Shown piece by piece: positions 1-7,586 of a stretch of DNA of 64,000 nucleotides. The stretch is from positions 45,773 to 109,772 of the forward strand of contig NZ_JAPFDR010000007.1 of the NCBI RefSeq assembly GCF_026168755.1, given 5' to 3'. Each line of letters opens with the position of its first letter. Position 1 is the stretch's first letter. The position numbers and the translations under genes were made by a program. The notes beneath the pieces are model-generated. The model saw only the letters and a program-made list of their open reading frames with translations, did not search any database and was not told where the DNA came from. This stretch comes from Clostridium sp. Lineage in GTDB: Bacteria > Bacillota > Clostridia > Clostridiales > Clostridiaceae.

Positions 1-720
1 ATTGATAGAGAAGATGTAAATTGGGGTGGGTATACACTTGTTAATGTAGAAATGATGTTATTAAAAGCAGCAATTCAATATAATTATGAATACTATCATT
101 TGATTAGTGGAGTTGATTTACCAATAAAAACTCAAGATGAAATTCATAGTTTTTTTACTAAGAATAAAGGTAAGGAATTTGTTCACTTTGATTCTTTAAA
201 TTTATCATCAGAGGAATATAATAGAGTTAAGTATTATTATTTTGTACAAGATAAAATTAGTAGTAAGAATCCAATGAAAACTTTTTTTCGAAGGTTAGAA
301 ATATTAGGAGTTAAACTTCAAAAAATTATTAATATAAATAGAATAAAAGACTTGAATATTAAGCTAGGTAAAGGAGCTCAATGGTTTAGTATAACAAATA
401 ATTTTGCAAAATATATAATAGAAAATGAAACTTTAATAGAAGATATTTTCAAATATGGTAATTGTGTTGATGAAATGTTTGTTCAGACAATTTTGTTAAA
501 TTCTAAATTTAAAGATAATTTATATTATAAAAATTTTGATAATAATTATAAATCAATTTTAAGGTATATTGATTGGGAACGTGGAAAACCATATATTTTT
601 AAGAGAAGTGATTATAATCAATTAATGAGTTCAGAGCATCTATTTGCAAGAAAATTTGACTTAAATAAGGATTCTGAAATAATAAATAAAATATTTGTAA
701 GGTTAAGTGGAGGTGAGTAA
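1..720 (+). CDS. Core-2/I-branching-type glycosyltransferase (GT14), 5' end outside window
   Basis: The reading frame is open from base 1, so the gene starts upstream; 239 residues are visible. The visible start contains DREDVNWGG followed by YYHLISGVDLPIKTQDEI, a pattern typical of the core-2/I-branching beta-1,6-N-acetylglucosaminyltransferase family (GT14), whose bacterial members sit in polysaccharide loci and transfer a sugar in the cytoplasm. Downstream, GAQWFSIT and CVDEMFVQTILLNS match the conserved second half of the family, so the C-terminus looks complete. The next gene, a membrane acyltransferase, starts within or just after its end, suggesting one operon for a decorated surface glycan. 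The sugar donor cannot be read from the sequence. Confidence 0.8.
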   Translation: MDREDVNWGGYTLVNVEMMLLKAAIQYNYEYYHLISGVDLPIKTQDEIHSFFTKNKGKEFVHFDSLNLSSEEYNRVKYYYFVQDKISSKNPMKTFFRRLEILGVKLQKIININRIKDLNIKLGKGAQWFSITNNFAKYIIENETLIEDIFKYGNCVDEMFVQTILLNSKFKDNLYYKNFDNNYKSILRYIDWERGKPYIFKRSDYNQLMSSEHLFARKFDLNKDSEIINKIFVRLSGGE

Positions 721-745
721 TATTAAAAATAGAAAAATAAAGGTA

Positions 746-1840
746 ATGAATAGAAATTCAAATTTAGAGCTATTGAGAATAATTTCTATGGTAATGATAG
801 TAACACTTCATATTATAACCCAAGGAGGGTTGATTTTTAGTATTAATCCATTATCATTTTCATATGCAGTGATGGAATTATTTCAAGCTATAAGTTATGT
901 TTCTGTAAATTGTTATGTACTGATTAGTGGATATTTTTTAATAAATTCAAAGTTTAAATTTAGTAAGATATTTAAAATTTGGTTGCAAGTACTATTCTAT
1001 TCAATATCTATTTATATAATATTATTAATACTTAATAAAATCCCTTTTAATTTAAAGGAACTAATTAGGTCAATGTTCCCATTAACATTTGGACAATATT
1101 GGTTTGCAACTGTTTATATAATTTTGTATATAGCATCTCCTATATTAAACACTATTATGAGAACAATGTCAGAAGCACAAGTTAGACTATGGATATTTGT
1201 AATGATTTTGCTTTTTTCTATATCTCCTATAAAAGATAGTATAGGAGTTCAAGATGGTTATAGCTTATATTGGTTTATTTGCTTATATTGTGTAGGTGCG
1301 TATATAAGGTTATATTATAAACCTAAATATATATACAAAAAATATTTATTTGGTTTTATTTTTGCTACAGGTATTGATTATATTTTAGCAATGACTTCAG
1401 TTTGGATCACAGTTAGATTATTTGGCGTTGCAAGAGGAATGTCGTATTTTTTAGCTTATAATTGGATAGGAACGTTTATTGCATCTGTCTGTTTATTTAT
1501 TTTTATATTGAACTTAGAGGTGAAAAGTCAGAAAGTTAATAAATATATTTTAAGTTTTTCTACTTTAACATTTGGAGTATATTTAATTCATGTAAATCCA
1601 CATCTTTCAAAAGTAATATGGAATGAAATTTTAGTTACAAATAGGTATTTAGAATATAGAGGAAAATTTTTTATTTATATGCTTATGGTAATTTCTTTAT
1701 ATTTAGTATGCTCGTTTATTGAGTATATTAGGCAAAGAGTTTTTAATAATATCTATAATATTATATTTAGTAGCAAATTAGTTAATAAGATACTTTCATT
1801 AAGGATATTATTAAAATTAAAATCTTTATTTAATTATTAA
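746..1840 (+). CDS. Acyltransferase family 3 membrane protein
   Basis: About 364 residues, almost all hydrophobic helices (roughly ten membrane segments). The N-terminus NSNLELLRIISMVMIVTLHI is the hallmark of acyltransferase-3 (OafA/YrhL-like) proteins, with the conserved His in TLH; these acetylate or acylate surface sugars. The segment NCYVLISGYFL and the later GVYLIHVNPHL also fit the family. An ATG at 746 is placed just before the conserved NSNLELLR motif. A GTG at 713 or 707, closer to the GGAGG at 709-713, would add 11-13 residues and overlap the preceding glycosyltransferase. It probably modifies the glycan made by the upstream genes. Confidence 0.8.
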   Translation: MNRNSNLELLRIISMVMIVTLHIITQGGLIFSINPLSFSYAVMELFQAISYVSVNCYVLISGYFLINSKFKFSKIFKIWLQVLFYSISIYIILLILNKIPFNLKELIRSMFPLTFGQYWFATVYIILYIASPILNTIMRTMSEAQVRLWIFVMILLFSISPIKDSIGVQDGYSLYWFICLYCVGAYIRLYYKPKYIYKKYLFGFIFATGIDYILAMTSVWITVRLFGVARGMSYFLAYNWIGTFIASVCLFIFILNLEVKSQKVNKYILSFSTLTFGVYLIHVNPHLSKVIWNEILVTNRYLEYRGKFFIYMLMVISLYLVCSFIEYIRQRVFNNIYNIIFSSKLVNKILSLRILLKLKSLFNY

Positions 1841-2175
1841 AAGTAAGTAAAGTGTAAGATTTATTTATGGATAATGTATTATAAAAATAAGATAATAAAT
1901 TTAGAGATTTTAAGAAGAAGTTATATTTTGAGGTAAATAAAAATAATTTCAAAATGAAAAGGTGTAGATGTAGAGAACTTAAAAAGAGAAAAATAGAAGA
2001 GAAATTTACGGCGTTATTAGATTTGGGTTTATAATTTAAAAAAGAAAAATTAATTAATATATATGATATTGAAAAAATCATATATATTAAAAAAATAACA
2101 ATTAAAGTAATATACGTATTAAGTGTTTTAAAAATATTTATATAACTACATTTACAATAAGAAAGGAACTATAAT
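1841..2175. other. A+T-rich intergenic region before glmS, no ribozyme
   Basis: 335 bases without a supported gene. The stretch is very A+T-rich; frames on both strands give only short, low-complexity peptides. I looked for the glmS ribozyme (an AGCGCC cleavage-site core followed by GC-rich pseudoknots), usual upstream of glmS in Firmicutes, and found nothing like it. The ribosome binding site GAAAGGA lies just before the glmS ATG. Confidence 0.6.
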
Positions 2176-4008
2176 ATGTGTGGAATAGTAGGATACATAG
2201 GTAAAAGACAAGCATCTGAGCTATTAGTTGAAGGTCTTTCAAAATTAGAATATAGAGGATATGATTCAGCAGGTGTTGCAATCATAGAAGATGAAAAAAT
2301 AAGTGTAAGAAAATTAAAAGGTAGATTAGCTAATTTAGAAAATGATTTAAATTCTAATTCAATCAATGGACATATAGGAATAGGACATACTAGATGGGCA
2401 ACTCATGGAGAGCCATCAGATGTTAATTCTCATCCTCATTCAAATGGAAATGCAACAATAAGTGTTGTACATAATGGGATTATTGAAAACTATATGAAGT
2501 TAAGAGAATGGTTAACTTCTAAAGGGTATGAATTCTTATCAGAAACAGATACAGAGGTTATACCAAACTTAGTTGATTACTATTACAGAGATGGAAGAAA
2601 TCTTTTTGATGCAGTAGTAAAAGCTACAGCTAAATTAGAGGGAAGTTTTGCTATTGGAGTTATTGCTAATAATGAACCAGATAAGATTATTGCAGTAAGA
2701 AAAGATAGTCCACTTATAGTTGGATTAGGAGAAGATGAAAGCTTTATAGCTTCTGATATCCCAGCAGTTTTAAACCATACTAGAGATGTTTATTTATTAG
2801 AAGATAAGGAATTTGTTATCTTAACTAAAGATGGTGTTGAACTTAGAACTGAAGATGGTGAAAAGATTGAAAAAGAAGTTTATCATGTAACTTGGAATGT
2901 AGATGCTGCTGAAAAAGGTGGATATGAAGACTTTATGCTTAAAGAAATTCATGAACAACCAAAAGCAGTAAGAGATACTTTAGCAGGTAAAATTGCATTA
3001 GGAAAAGAAATAACTTTAGATAATGTTAAGTTTACTAAAGAAGAATTAGAAAACTTTGATAAAGTTTATATAGTAGCTTGTGGAACAGCTTATCACGCAG
3101 GTGTTGTAGGTAAAACTGTTATAGAAAAACTAGCTAAGATCCCAGTAGAAATTGACGTAGCATCTGAATTTAGATATAGAGAGCCATTAATAACAGATAA
3201 AACTTTAATAATAGTTGTATCTCAATCAGGAGAAACAGCAGATACTCTTGCAGTTCTAAGAGATGGTCAAAGACAAGGAGCTAGAGTTCTTGCAATAACT
3301 AATGTTGTTGGATCTTCAGTATCAAGAGAAGCTGATGATGTTATATATACATTAGCAGGACCAGAAATTGCAGTTGCATCTACTAAGGCTTATGTAACTC
3401 AATTAGCTGCATTCTATATTTTAGGATTATACTTTGGTAGATTAAAGGAAACTATTACTGAAGAATATGCTGAAGAAATTAAAGGTGAAATGCTAACAAT
3501 TCCAGAAAAGATAGAAAAAGCATTAGAAATGAAGGAAGAGCTTCAAAAGTATGCTGATAAGCACTATAATCATAGAGATATATACTTCTTAGGTAGAGGA
3601 TTAGACTATGCTGTAGCTATGGAAGGTTCTTTAAAACTTAAAGAAATTTCTTATATTCACTGTGATGCTTATGCTGGTGGAGAATTAAAACATGGACCTA
3701 TTGCTCTAATAGACCAAGGGACTGCAGTTATTACATTATTAACTCAAGAGTCTTTAAAGGATAAGATGATATCTAATGTTAGAGAAGTTTCTACAAGAGG
3801 TGGAAATATATTTGCAGTAGTTAATGAGGGAGATGAAACTTCTAAGGAAGTTGTTGATTCGTTAGTTTATATTCCTAAAACTATTGATTTATTAACTCCA
3901 ATGATAAGTGTTGTACCACTTCAATTAATATCTTATTATGTTGCAAAACAAAAGGGTTGTGATGTTGATAAGCCAAGAAATTTAGCCAAGTCAGTTACTG
4001 TAGAATAA
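2176..4008 (+). CDS. glmS: Glutamine--fructose-6-phosphate aminotransferase (isomerizing)
   Basis: 610 residues, the usual full length. It makes glucosamine-6-phosphate from fructose-6-phosphate and glutamine in the cytoplasm, the first step to UDP-GlcNAc for peptidoglycan and teichoic acids. It begins MCGIVGYIG, where Cys2 becomes the N-terminal nucleophile of the class II glutamine amidotransferase domain (about 1-220). Two SIS sugar-isomerase domains follow: VACGTAYHAG, SQSGETADTLAVLRD and ASTKAYVTQ around 295-400, then LGRGLDYAVAMEGSLKLKEISY around 470-495. It ends with the conserved DKPRNLAKSVTVE. A terminator hairpin follows, so it is probably transcribed alone. The ribozyme that controls glmS in most Firmicutes is not visible. 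Confidence 0.98.
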   Translation: MCGIVGYIGKRQASELLVEGLSKLEYRGYDSAGVAIIEDEKISVRKLKGRLANLENDLNSNSINGHIGIGHTRWATHGEPSDVNSHPHSNGNATISVVHNGIIENYMKLREWLTSKGYEFLSETDTEVIPNLVDYYYRDGRNLFDAVVKATAKLEGSFAIGVIANNEPDKIIAVRKDSPLIVGLGEDESFIASDIPAVLNHTRDVYLLEDKEFVILTKDGVELRTEDGEKIEKEVYHVTWNVDAAEKGGYEDFMLKEIHEQPKAVRDTLAGKIALGKEITLDNVKFTKEELENFDKVYIVACGTAYHAGVVGKTVIEKLAKIPVEIDVASEFRYREPLITDKTLIIVVSQSGETADTLAVLRDGQRQGARVLAITNVVGSSVSREADDVIYTLAGPEIAVASTKAYVTQLAAFYILGLYFGRLKETITEEYAEEIKGEMLTIPEKIEKALEMKEELQKYADKHYNHRDIYFLGRGLDYAVAMEGSLKLKEISYIHCDAYAGGELKHGPIALIDQGTAVITLLTQESLKDKMISNVREVSTRGGNIFAVVNEGDETSKEVVDSLVYIPKTIDLLTPMISVVPLQLISYYVAKQKGCDVDKPRNLAKSVTVE

Positions 4009-4024
4009 TCTTAAATATTGAATG

Positions 4025-4058
4025 ATAACCTCTATATTAAATTATGGAGGTTATTTTG
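4025..4058 (+). terminator. Rho-independent terminator after glmS
   Basis: Inverted repeat ATAACCTC (4025-4032) / GAGGTTAT (4047-4054) with a 14-base loop and a short T-run, directly after the glmS stop. Confidence 0.75.
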
Positions 4059-4108
4059 TAAAATTTATTAATTCATAAATATGTGTAAAGGGGAAGTGAA
4101 GTAATTAG

Positions 4109-5038
4109 ATGAAAAAAGGAAGTAGAATTAGTTTAGTTATTTTAGGAGTTACTCTAAGTATACTTTTAATTATTGTAGGAGGAGTATATTGGTATGGTAG
4201 TCATCTATTTAATAAAATCGAAAAAGTTGAAATAGATACAAATGATGTAGGAATAAAAGAAGAAGTTCAAGAAAAGTTATCAGAGTATAGTGATAGTGTA
4301 ATAAATATTGCTTTATTTGGTATAGATGCACAGGATGGAGAAGCAGGAAGATCAGATTCAATAATAATTGCTACAATAGATACAACTCATAAGAAGCTAA
4401 AGTTAACATCAATTATGAGAGATTCATATGTAACAATAGCAGATAGAGGTCAAGATAAGATAAATCATGCATATGCTTTTGGAGGTGCTCAATTAGCAAT
4501 AAAGACACTAAATGAAAATTTTGATTTAAACATAGAAGACTTTGTTGCAGTTAACTTTACAACAATGCCTAAAATAATTGATAAATTAGGTGGAGTTACT
4601 ATTGATATAACTAGTGAAGAAGTAAGTCATATTCCAGGAATTGATAGTGCTGGTACATATACTTTAACTGGTGAACAAGCTCTTGCATATTCAAGAATTA
4701 GATATGCAAGTGGTGGAGATTATGTAAGAACAGATAGACAAAGAACTGTATTAAATAAAGTTTTTGAAAAGATATTAGCTACTAATGTTACACAATATCC
4801 AAGTTTATTAAGTGAAGTTTTACCTATGGTTAAGACAAGCTTAAATTATTCAGAAATATTAGATTTAGGAAATGAAGTATTGAAAATGGGAGCAACTAAT
4901 TTAGAGCAAGAAAGATTCCCAAGAGATGAGTATTGTGAAGGAAAGATGATAAGTGGTATATATTACTTAACTTTTGATAAGGAACAGACAGTACAACAAT
5001 TACATGATTATATATTCGATGATATAAAAAGTTGGTAA
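4109..5038 (+). CDS. LytR-CpsA-Psr (LCP) family glycopolymer ligase
   Basis: 309 residues. LCP proteins move glycopolymers from undecaprenyl-phosphate carriers onto peptidoglycan outside the membrane. One N-terminal membrane helix (about residues 8-30) is followed by an extracellular LCP domain (about 60-275) with the family landmarks GRSDSIIIATID, SIMRDSYV, INHAYAFGG, DKLGGVTIDI, LTGEQALAYSRIRY and RTDRQRTVL. The conserved Arg and Asp residues that bind the pyrophosphate lipid are present. The start follows GGGGAAGTGA and puts the helix right at the N-terminus. A paralogue lies at 40518-41492. Neighbouring polysaccharide genes fit a role in anchoring wall polymers. Confidence 0.9.
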   Translation: MKKGSRISLVILGVTLSILLIIVGGVYWYGSHLFNKIEKVEIDTNDVGIKEEVQEKLSEYSDSVINIALFGIDAQDGEAGRSDSIIIATIDTTHKKLKLTSIMRDSYVTIADRGQDKINHAYAFGGAQLAIKTLNENFDLNIEDFVAVNFTTMPKIIDKLGGVTIDITSEEVSHIPGIDSAGTYTLTGEQALAYSRIRYASGGDYVRTDRQRTVLNKVFEKILATNVTQYPSLLSEVLPMVKTSLNYSEILDLGNEVLKMGATNLEQERFPRDEYCEGKMISGIYYLTFDKEQTVQQLHDYIFDDIKSW

Positions 5039-5105
5039 TATAATAGTACAAGAAACTGAACTTTTAATTAGAGTTATGCCTGAAGGGGAAAAGTGGGGGT
5101 AGATA

Positions 5106-5687
5106 ATGTTTGTTATTACTCAAAATATGTTTTTGGCTCTTGGAGCTGTATTATGTTTATATTTTAAAAGAGATTTATTGTTTAAGCTTATAACAGGAAA
5201 AAATATATATAGTGATTTAAATTTAAAAGAAGAATTAATTAAGCTAATATTTAAAATATATATAGTAGGTGTTATTTCCAAAGTATATTTTCCTTTTACT
5301 TTGGCTTGGGGAGAATATATTAACTTTAAAGAACCAGTAATTATATTAAGTCCTCTTTATAGTATAGAGATTATTTATCAGCAAGGAGGAATAATGAATC
5401 TTATTTATAATTTAGTGGGTAATCTTCTTTTACTTATGCCAATGGGATTTTTTATTTCATATTATTTTAGTAATATATTTAATACATTAAAAAGAGTTTT
5501 TATTTCTATGTTTTTAATATCTTTATTTATTGAAAGTACTCAAGTTGTATTATCTTTAATTGTTCCTAATATATGTAGATTTTTTGAAATAAATGATTTA
5601 ATACTTAATAGTATTGGTGGAATAGTAGGATGGAAGTTGTATAATAATTTAATTTATATGAAGAGTATGGATTTACTCAATGAATAA
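5106..5687 (+). CDS. VanZ-like family membrane protein
   Basis: 193 residues with about five membrane segments. The arrangement NLVGNLLLLMPMGFF, then FIESTQVVLS, then INDLILNSIGGIVGW is the VanZ signature: an acidic residue plus Gln in one helix, and the D-x-x-x-N-x-x-G motif in the last. VanZ of Tn1546 gives low-level teicoplanin resistance; most family members have no known function but occur near cell-envelope genes, as here after an LCP protein. The ATG follows a G-rich stretch (GTGGGGG). No terminator lies between this gene and the LCP gene, so they may be co-transcribed. Confidence 0.8.
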   Translation: MFVITQNMFLALGAVLCLYFKRDLLFKLITGKNIYSDLNLKEELIKLIFKIYIVGVISKVYFPFTLAWGEYINFKEPVIILSPLYSIEIIYQQGGIMNLIYNLVGNLLLLMPMGFFISYYFSNIFNTLKRVFISMFLISLFIESTQVVLSLIVPNICRFFEINDLILNSIGGIVGWKLYNNLIYMKSMDLLNE

Positions 5688-5804
5688 GTAAATGATTTAT
5701 ATGTCAAATTGTAAAATAAATTAAATGAATGTAAATAAATTTACAAAACACGTTGAAATAAGTAAGTAACTTTAGAAAATAGTCAAAAAAATTAAGTAAA
5801 AATA

Positions 5805-5834
5805 TTGAAGAGATTACACTTAATATGGTAAAAT
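5805..5834 (+). promoter_or_regulatory. Predicted sigma-A promoter
   Basis: TTGAAG (5805-5810), 18-base spacer, and TAAAAT (5829-5834) preceded by TGG, which gives an extended -10. It points toward the winged-helix gene and would give a leader of about 280 nt. Confidence 0.5.
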
Positions 5835-5910
5835 ATAGTTAAATAATAAAAAAGTGTAAAAACTTATATTTATTATTTAATAAATATTATTTATTTTATA
5901 AAAAATAAAA

Positions 5911-5942
5911 AGAGCAAAAGTAGGGCTAACTACATTTACTCT
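5911..5942 (-). terminator. Hairpin with T-tract on the minus strand
   Basis: Arms 5911-5923 and 5930-5942 pair at 11 of 13 positions around a 6-base loop. On the minus strand the hairpin is followed by a T-rich run (complement of 5884-5910), as in an intrinsic terminator, but no minus-strand gene lies upstream of it. Confidence 0.4.
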
Positions 5943-6116
5943 AAAATGTTATTGAATACCATAAGTATACAATTAATCATAACAATTATATTGTATTACA
6001 CTTTGTAAATATCTTCAATAACTTTTCTAAATACAATTAGGAGGTTAAAAATAATAAGCATAGAATATTTTGTTTTTTAGTTAAAAATAAATAATATTTC
6101 ATTTTATTATGGCGTT

Positions 6117-6818
6117 ATGGGGGAATTGAAAGTGGGGAATAATAATTTTGATATATATAGTAAATATATTAAGACCTTTAATTCATTATTTATTAAAAAT
6201 GATGATATAGAAAATGAGCTTAACAAAGAAAAGGAATATATTGAAAGCGAGTTATTTGAAATCTATGAAAAAAAGTTTATGGAGGAGTTCCTTACTACTG
6301 TATTTCAACTTGGATTAAGTGCAATGAGAAATAGTAATTTTATTAAGGAAAGTAATGACAAACATTCTTATAGTAATACAAAGAATGAACAAGTAGTAAC
6401 AAAAATTGATTTTATTGATTATCAACAAAAGGAATGTAAAGGTTTAAATAAGAGGGATAAGTTTTATAGAGAATGTAGTAATTGTATTTTAAATGATAAG
6501 AAATCAGTAATTAATATGAAGAAAGTTGATAATATATGGACTTATAATAATATTGAAGTGGACTTTATAAATTTTACTGCAAAAGTAAATGGGGAATATG
6601 TAAAATTGGGAATGATACCAATTAAAATATTAAAGCTTTTATTAGAATATGAAGGACAGGTTTTGAGTAGAAGTCAGATTTTAGATAATATATGGGGAAA
6701 TGATATATCATTATGTGATAGAACCATAGATGTTCATATTAGTAATTTGAAGAGAACTTTAACGTTGGATACTTGTATTCAAAGTATTAGGTATATAGGA
6801 TATAAGATTAATTTATAG
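6117..6818 (+). CDS. Orphan OmpR/PhoB-type winged-helix DNA-binding protein
   Basis: 233 residues if the ATG at 6117 is used. That ATG has no ribosome binding site, whereas the in-frame GTG at 6132 sits six bases after GGGGGAA, so 6132 may be the true start (228 residues). The C-terminal part (about 145-233) is a Trans_reg_C winged helix: GMIPIKILKLLLEYEGQVLSRSQILDNIWG, then TIDVHISNLKRTL and IRYIGYKINL. There is no receiver domain. The N-terminal half is acidic and helical, followed by three cysteines (CKGLNKRDKFYRECSNC) that could bind a metal. It precedes the replication genes after a terminator and may regulate them; this is inference. Confidence 0.65.
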   Translation: MGELKVGNNNFDIYSKYIKTFNSLFIKNDDIENELNKEKEYIESELFEIYEKKFMEEFLTTVFQLGLSAMRNSNFIKESNDKHSYSNTKNEQVVTKIDFIDYQQKECKGLNKRDKFYRECSNCILNDKKSVINMKKVDNIWTYNNIEVDFINFTAKVNGEYVKLGMIPIKILKLLLEYEGQVLSRSQILDNIWGNDISLCDRTIDVHISNLKRTLTLDTCIQSIRYIGYKINL

Positions 6819-6825
6819 TATTTTT

Positions 6826-6864
6826 AAACTCAGAGGTGAAATAATTTCATTTCTGAGTTTTTTT
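6826..6864 (+). terminator. Rho-independent terminator
   Basis: AAACTCAGA (6826-6834) pairs with TCTGAGTTT (6852-6860), the stem extends inward through TGAAAT/ATTTCA, and a T-run follows. It ends the winged-helix gene. Confidence 0.85.
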
Positions 6865-6976
6865 GTATGGAAATATACCCATTTTACAATTTTAATAAAA
6901 AACTTTCTGTAATTTATATTCCCTTAATATTTCAGGAGTAAACTTTAATTATTAAATGGAATCGGGGGTATAAATT

Positions 6977-7519
6977 ATGAAGAATATTAAGAATATTATT
7001 AATCAAAGGGAGGAACTTATAAAGTCTTTAGCTATTTTGAAAGTAAAAAAGTATCTTTCAATTATTGATGAAAAAGAGTTTACAGAAGAGGTAGTAGATA
7101 TTTATTCTAATGAATATTATTGTGGAGTTATAGAAAATCTTTCACATATTTCTTTTAATGAAGTTGTTCGAAGAATTGAGGAAATAAAAGAGAGTGATAT
7201 GGAGCTTAAGGTTTTATTTAATGAAAAAGTGATGATTCAGCTTAAGGGATATTTTACTACTAAAGTTTGTGATGTAATTTTATTAACTAAAAATAGTATT
7301 GAAGTAATTAAAATAATATCTAGGGAAGAGGATATTATTAATATTTATGAGTCACCAGAAATGAAGATAATTGGCCTTGGAGTTATAGATAAGTTCTTAA
7401 CTCAGACAAGTAGTGAAGTAATTAATTTAACAGTAATTCAACCTAATATATTAATAGTATCAATATTTCAAGTAGGAGTAGAAGCTCTTTTACATCAGTG
7501 TGAATATACACTAATTTAG
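6977..7519 (+). CDS. Degenerate DUF2800-like protein (PD-(D/E)XK nuclease fold relative)
   Basis: 180 residues with an ATG after a G-rich stretch (ATCGGGGGT). The C-terminal part reads like a shortened DUF2800 protein, a phage-encoded PD-(D/E)XK (RecB/Cas4-like) family: QLKGYFTTKVCDVILL where the family has G-TADAI, then SIEVIKIIS where the family has the catalytic LEVIDLKYG, then INLTVIQPNILIVS where the family has VRMTIVQPR. The catalytic Asp-x-Lys is missing, so it should be inactive as a nuclease. It lies 67 bases before the initiator gene, with a hairpin between. DUF2800 genes usually sit in phage replication modules, which fits the neighbours. Remote similarity read by eye. Confidence 0.4.
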   Translation: MKNIKNIINQREELIKSLAILKVKKYLSIIDEKEFTEEVVDIYSNEYYCGVIENLSHISFNEVVRRIEEIKESDMELKVLFNEKVMIQLKGYFTTKVCDVILLTKNSIEVIKIISREEDIINIYESPEMKIIGLGVIDKFLTQTSSEVINLTVIQPNILIVSIFQVGVEALLHQCEYTLI

Positions 7520-7525
7520 CAAAGC

Positions 7526-7566
7526 TATACCCTGGGATGTTGGAAAAATCACATCTCTAGGGTATA
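7526..7566 (+). other. Strong hairpin between the DUF2800-like and initiator genes
   Basis: 7526-7540 pairs with 7551-7566 over 15 bp, with one bulged base and two G-T pairs, around a 10-base loop. No T-run follows, so it is not a standard terminator. It ends just before the initiator's ribosome binding site and could affect translation, RNA processing or single-strand initiation. Confidence 0.6.
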
Positions 7567-7586
7567 TAGAAAGGTGGGTTTAAGTT

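Larger units (their letters stand above)
5688..6116. other. Intergenic region with promoter and hairpin
   Basis: 429 bases without a supported gene, separating the envelope genes from the replication module. It holds a likely forward promoter (5805-5834) and a hairpin with a T-tract on the minus strand (5911-5942). A second inverted repeat lies at 5948-5956 / 6014-6022. AGGAGG at about 6040 is not followed by a usable start codon. Confidence 0.55.

Noticed and set aside
1830..2081. 83-codon minus-strand ORF between acyltransferase gene and glmS
   Set aside because: Low-complexity Phe/Leu/Ser/Asn product from A+T-rich DNA, with no RBS or family signal.
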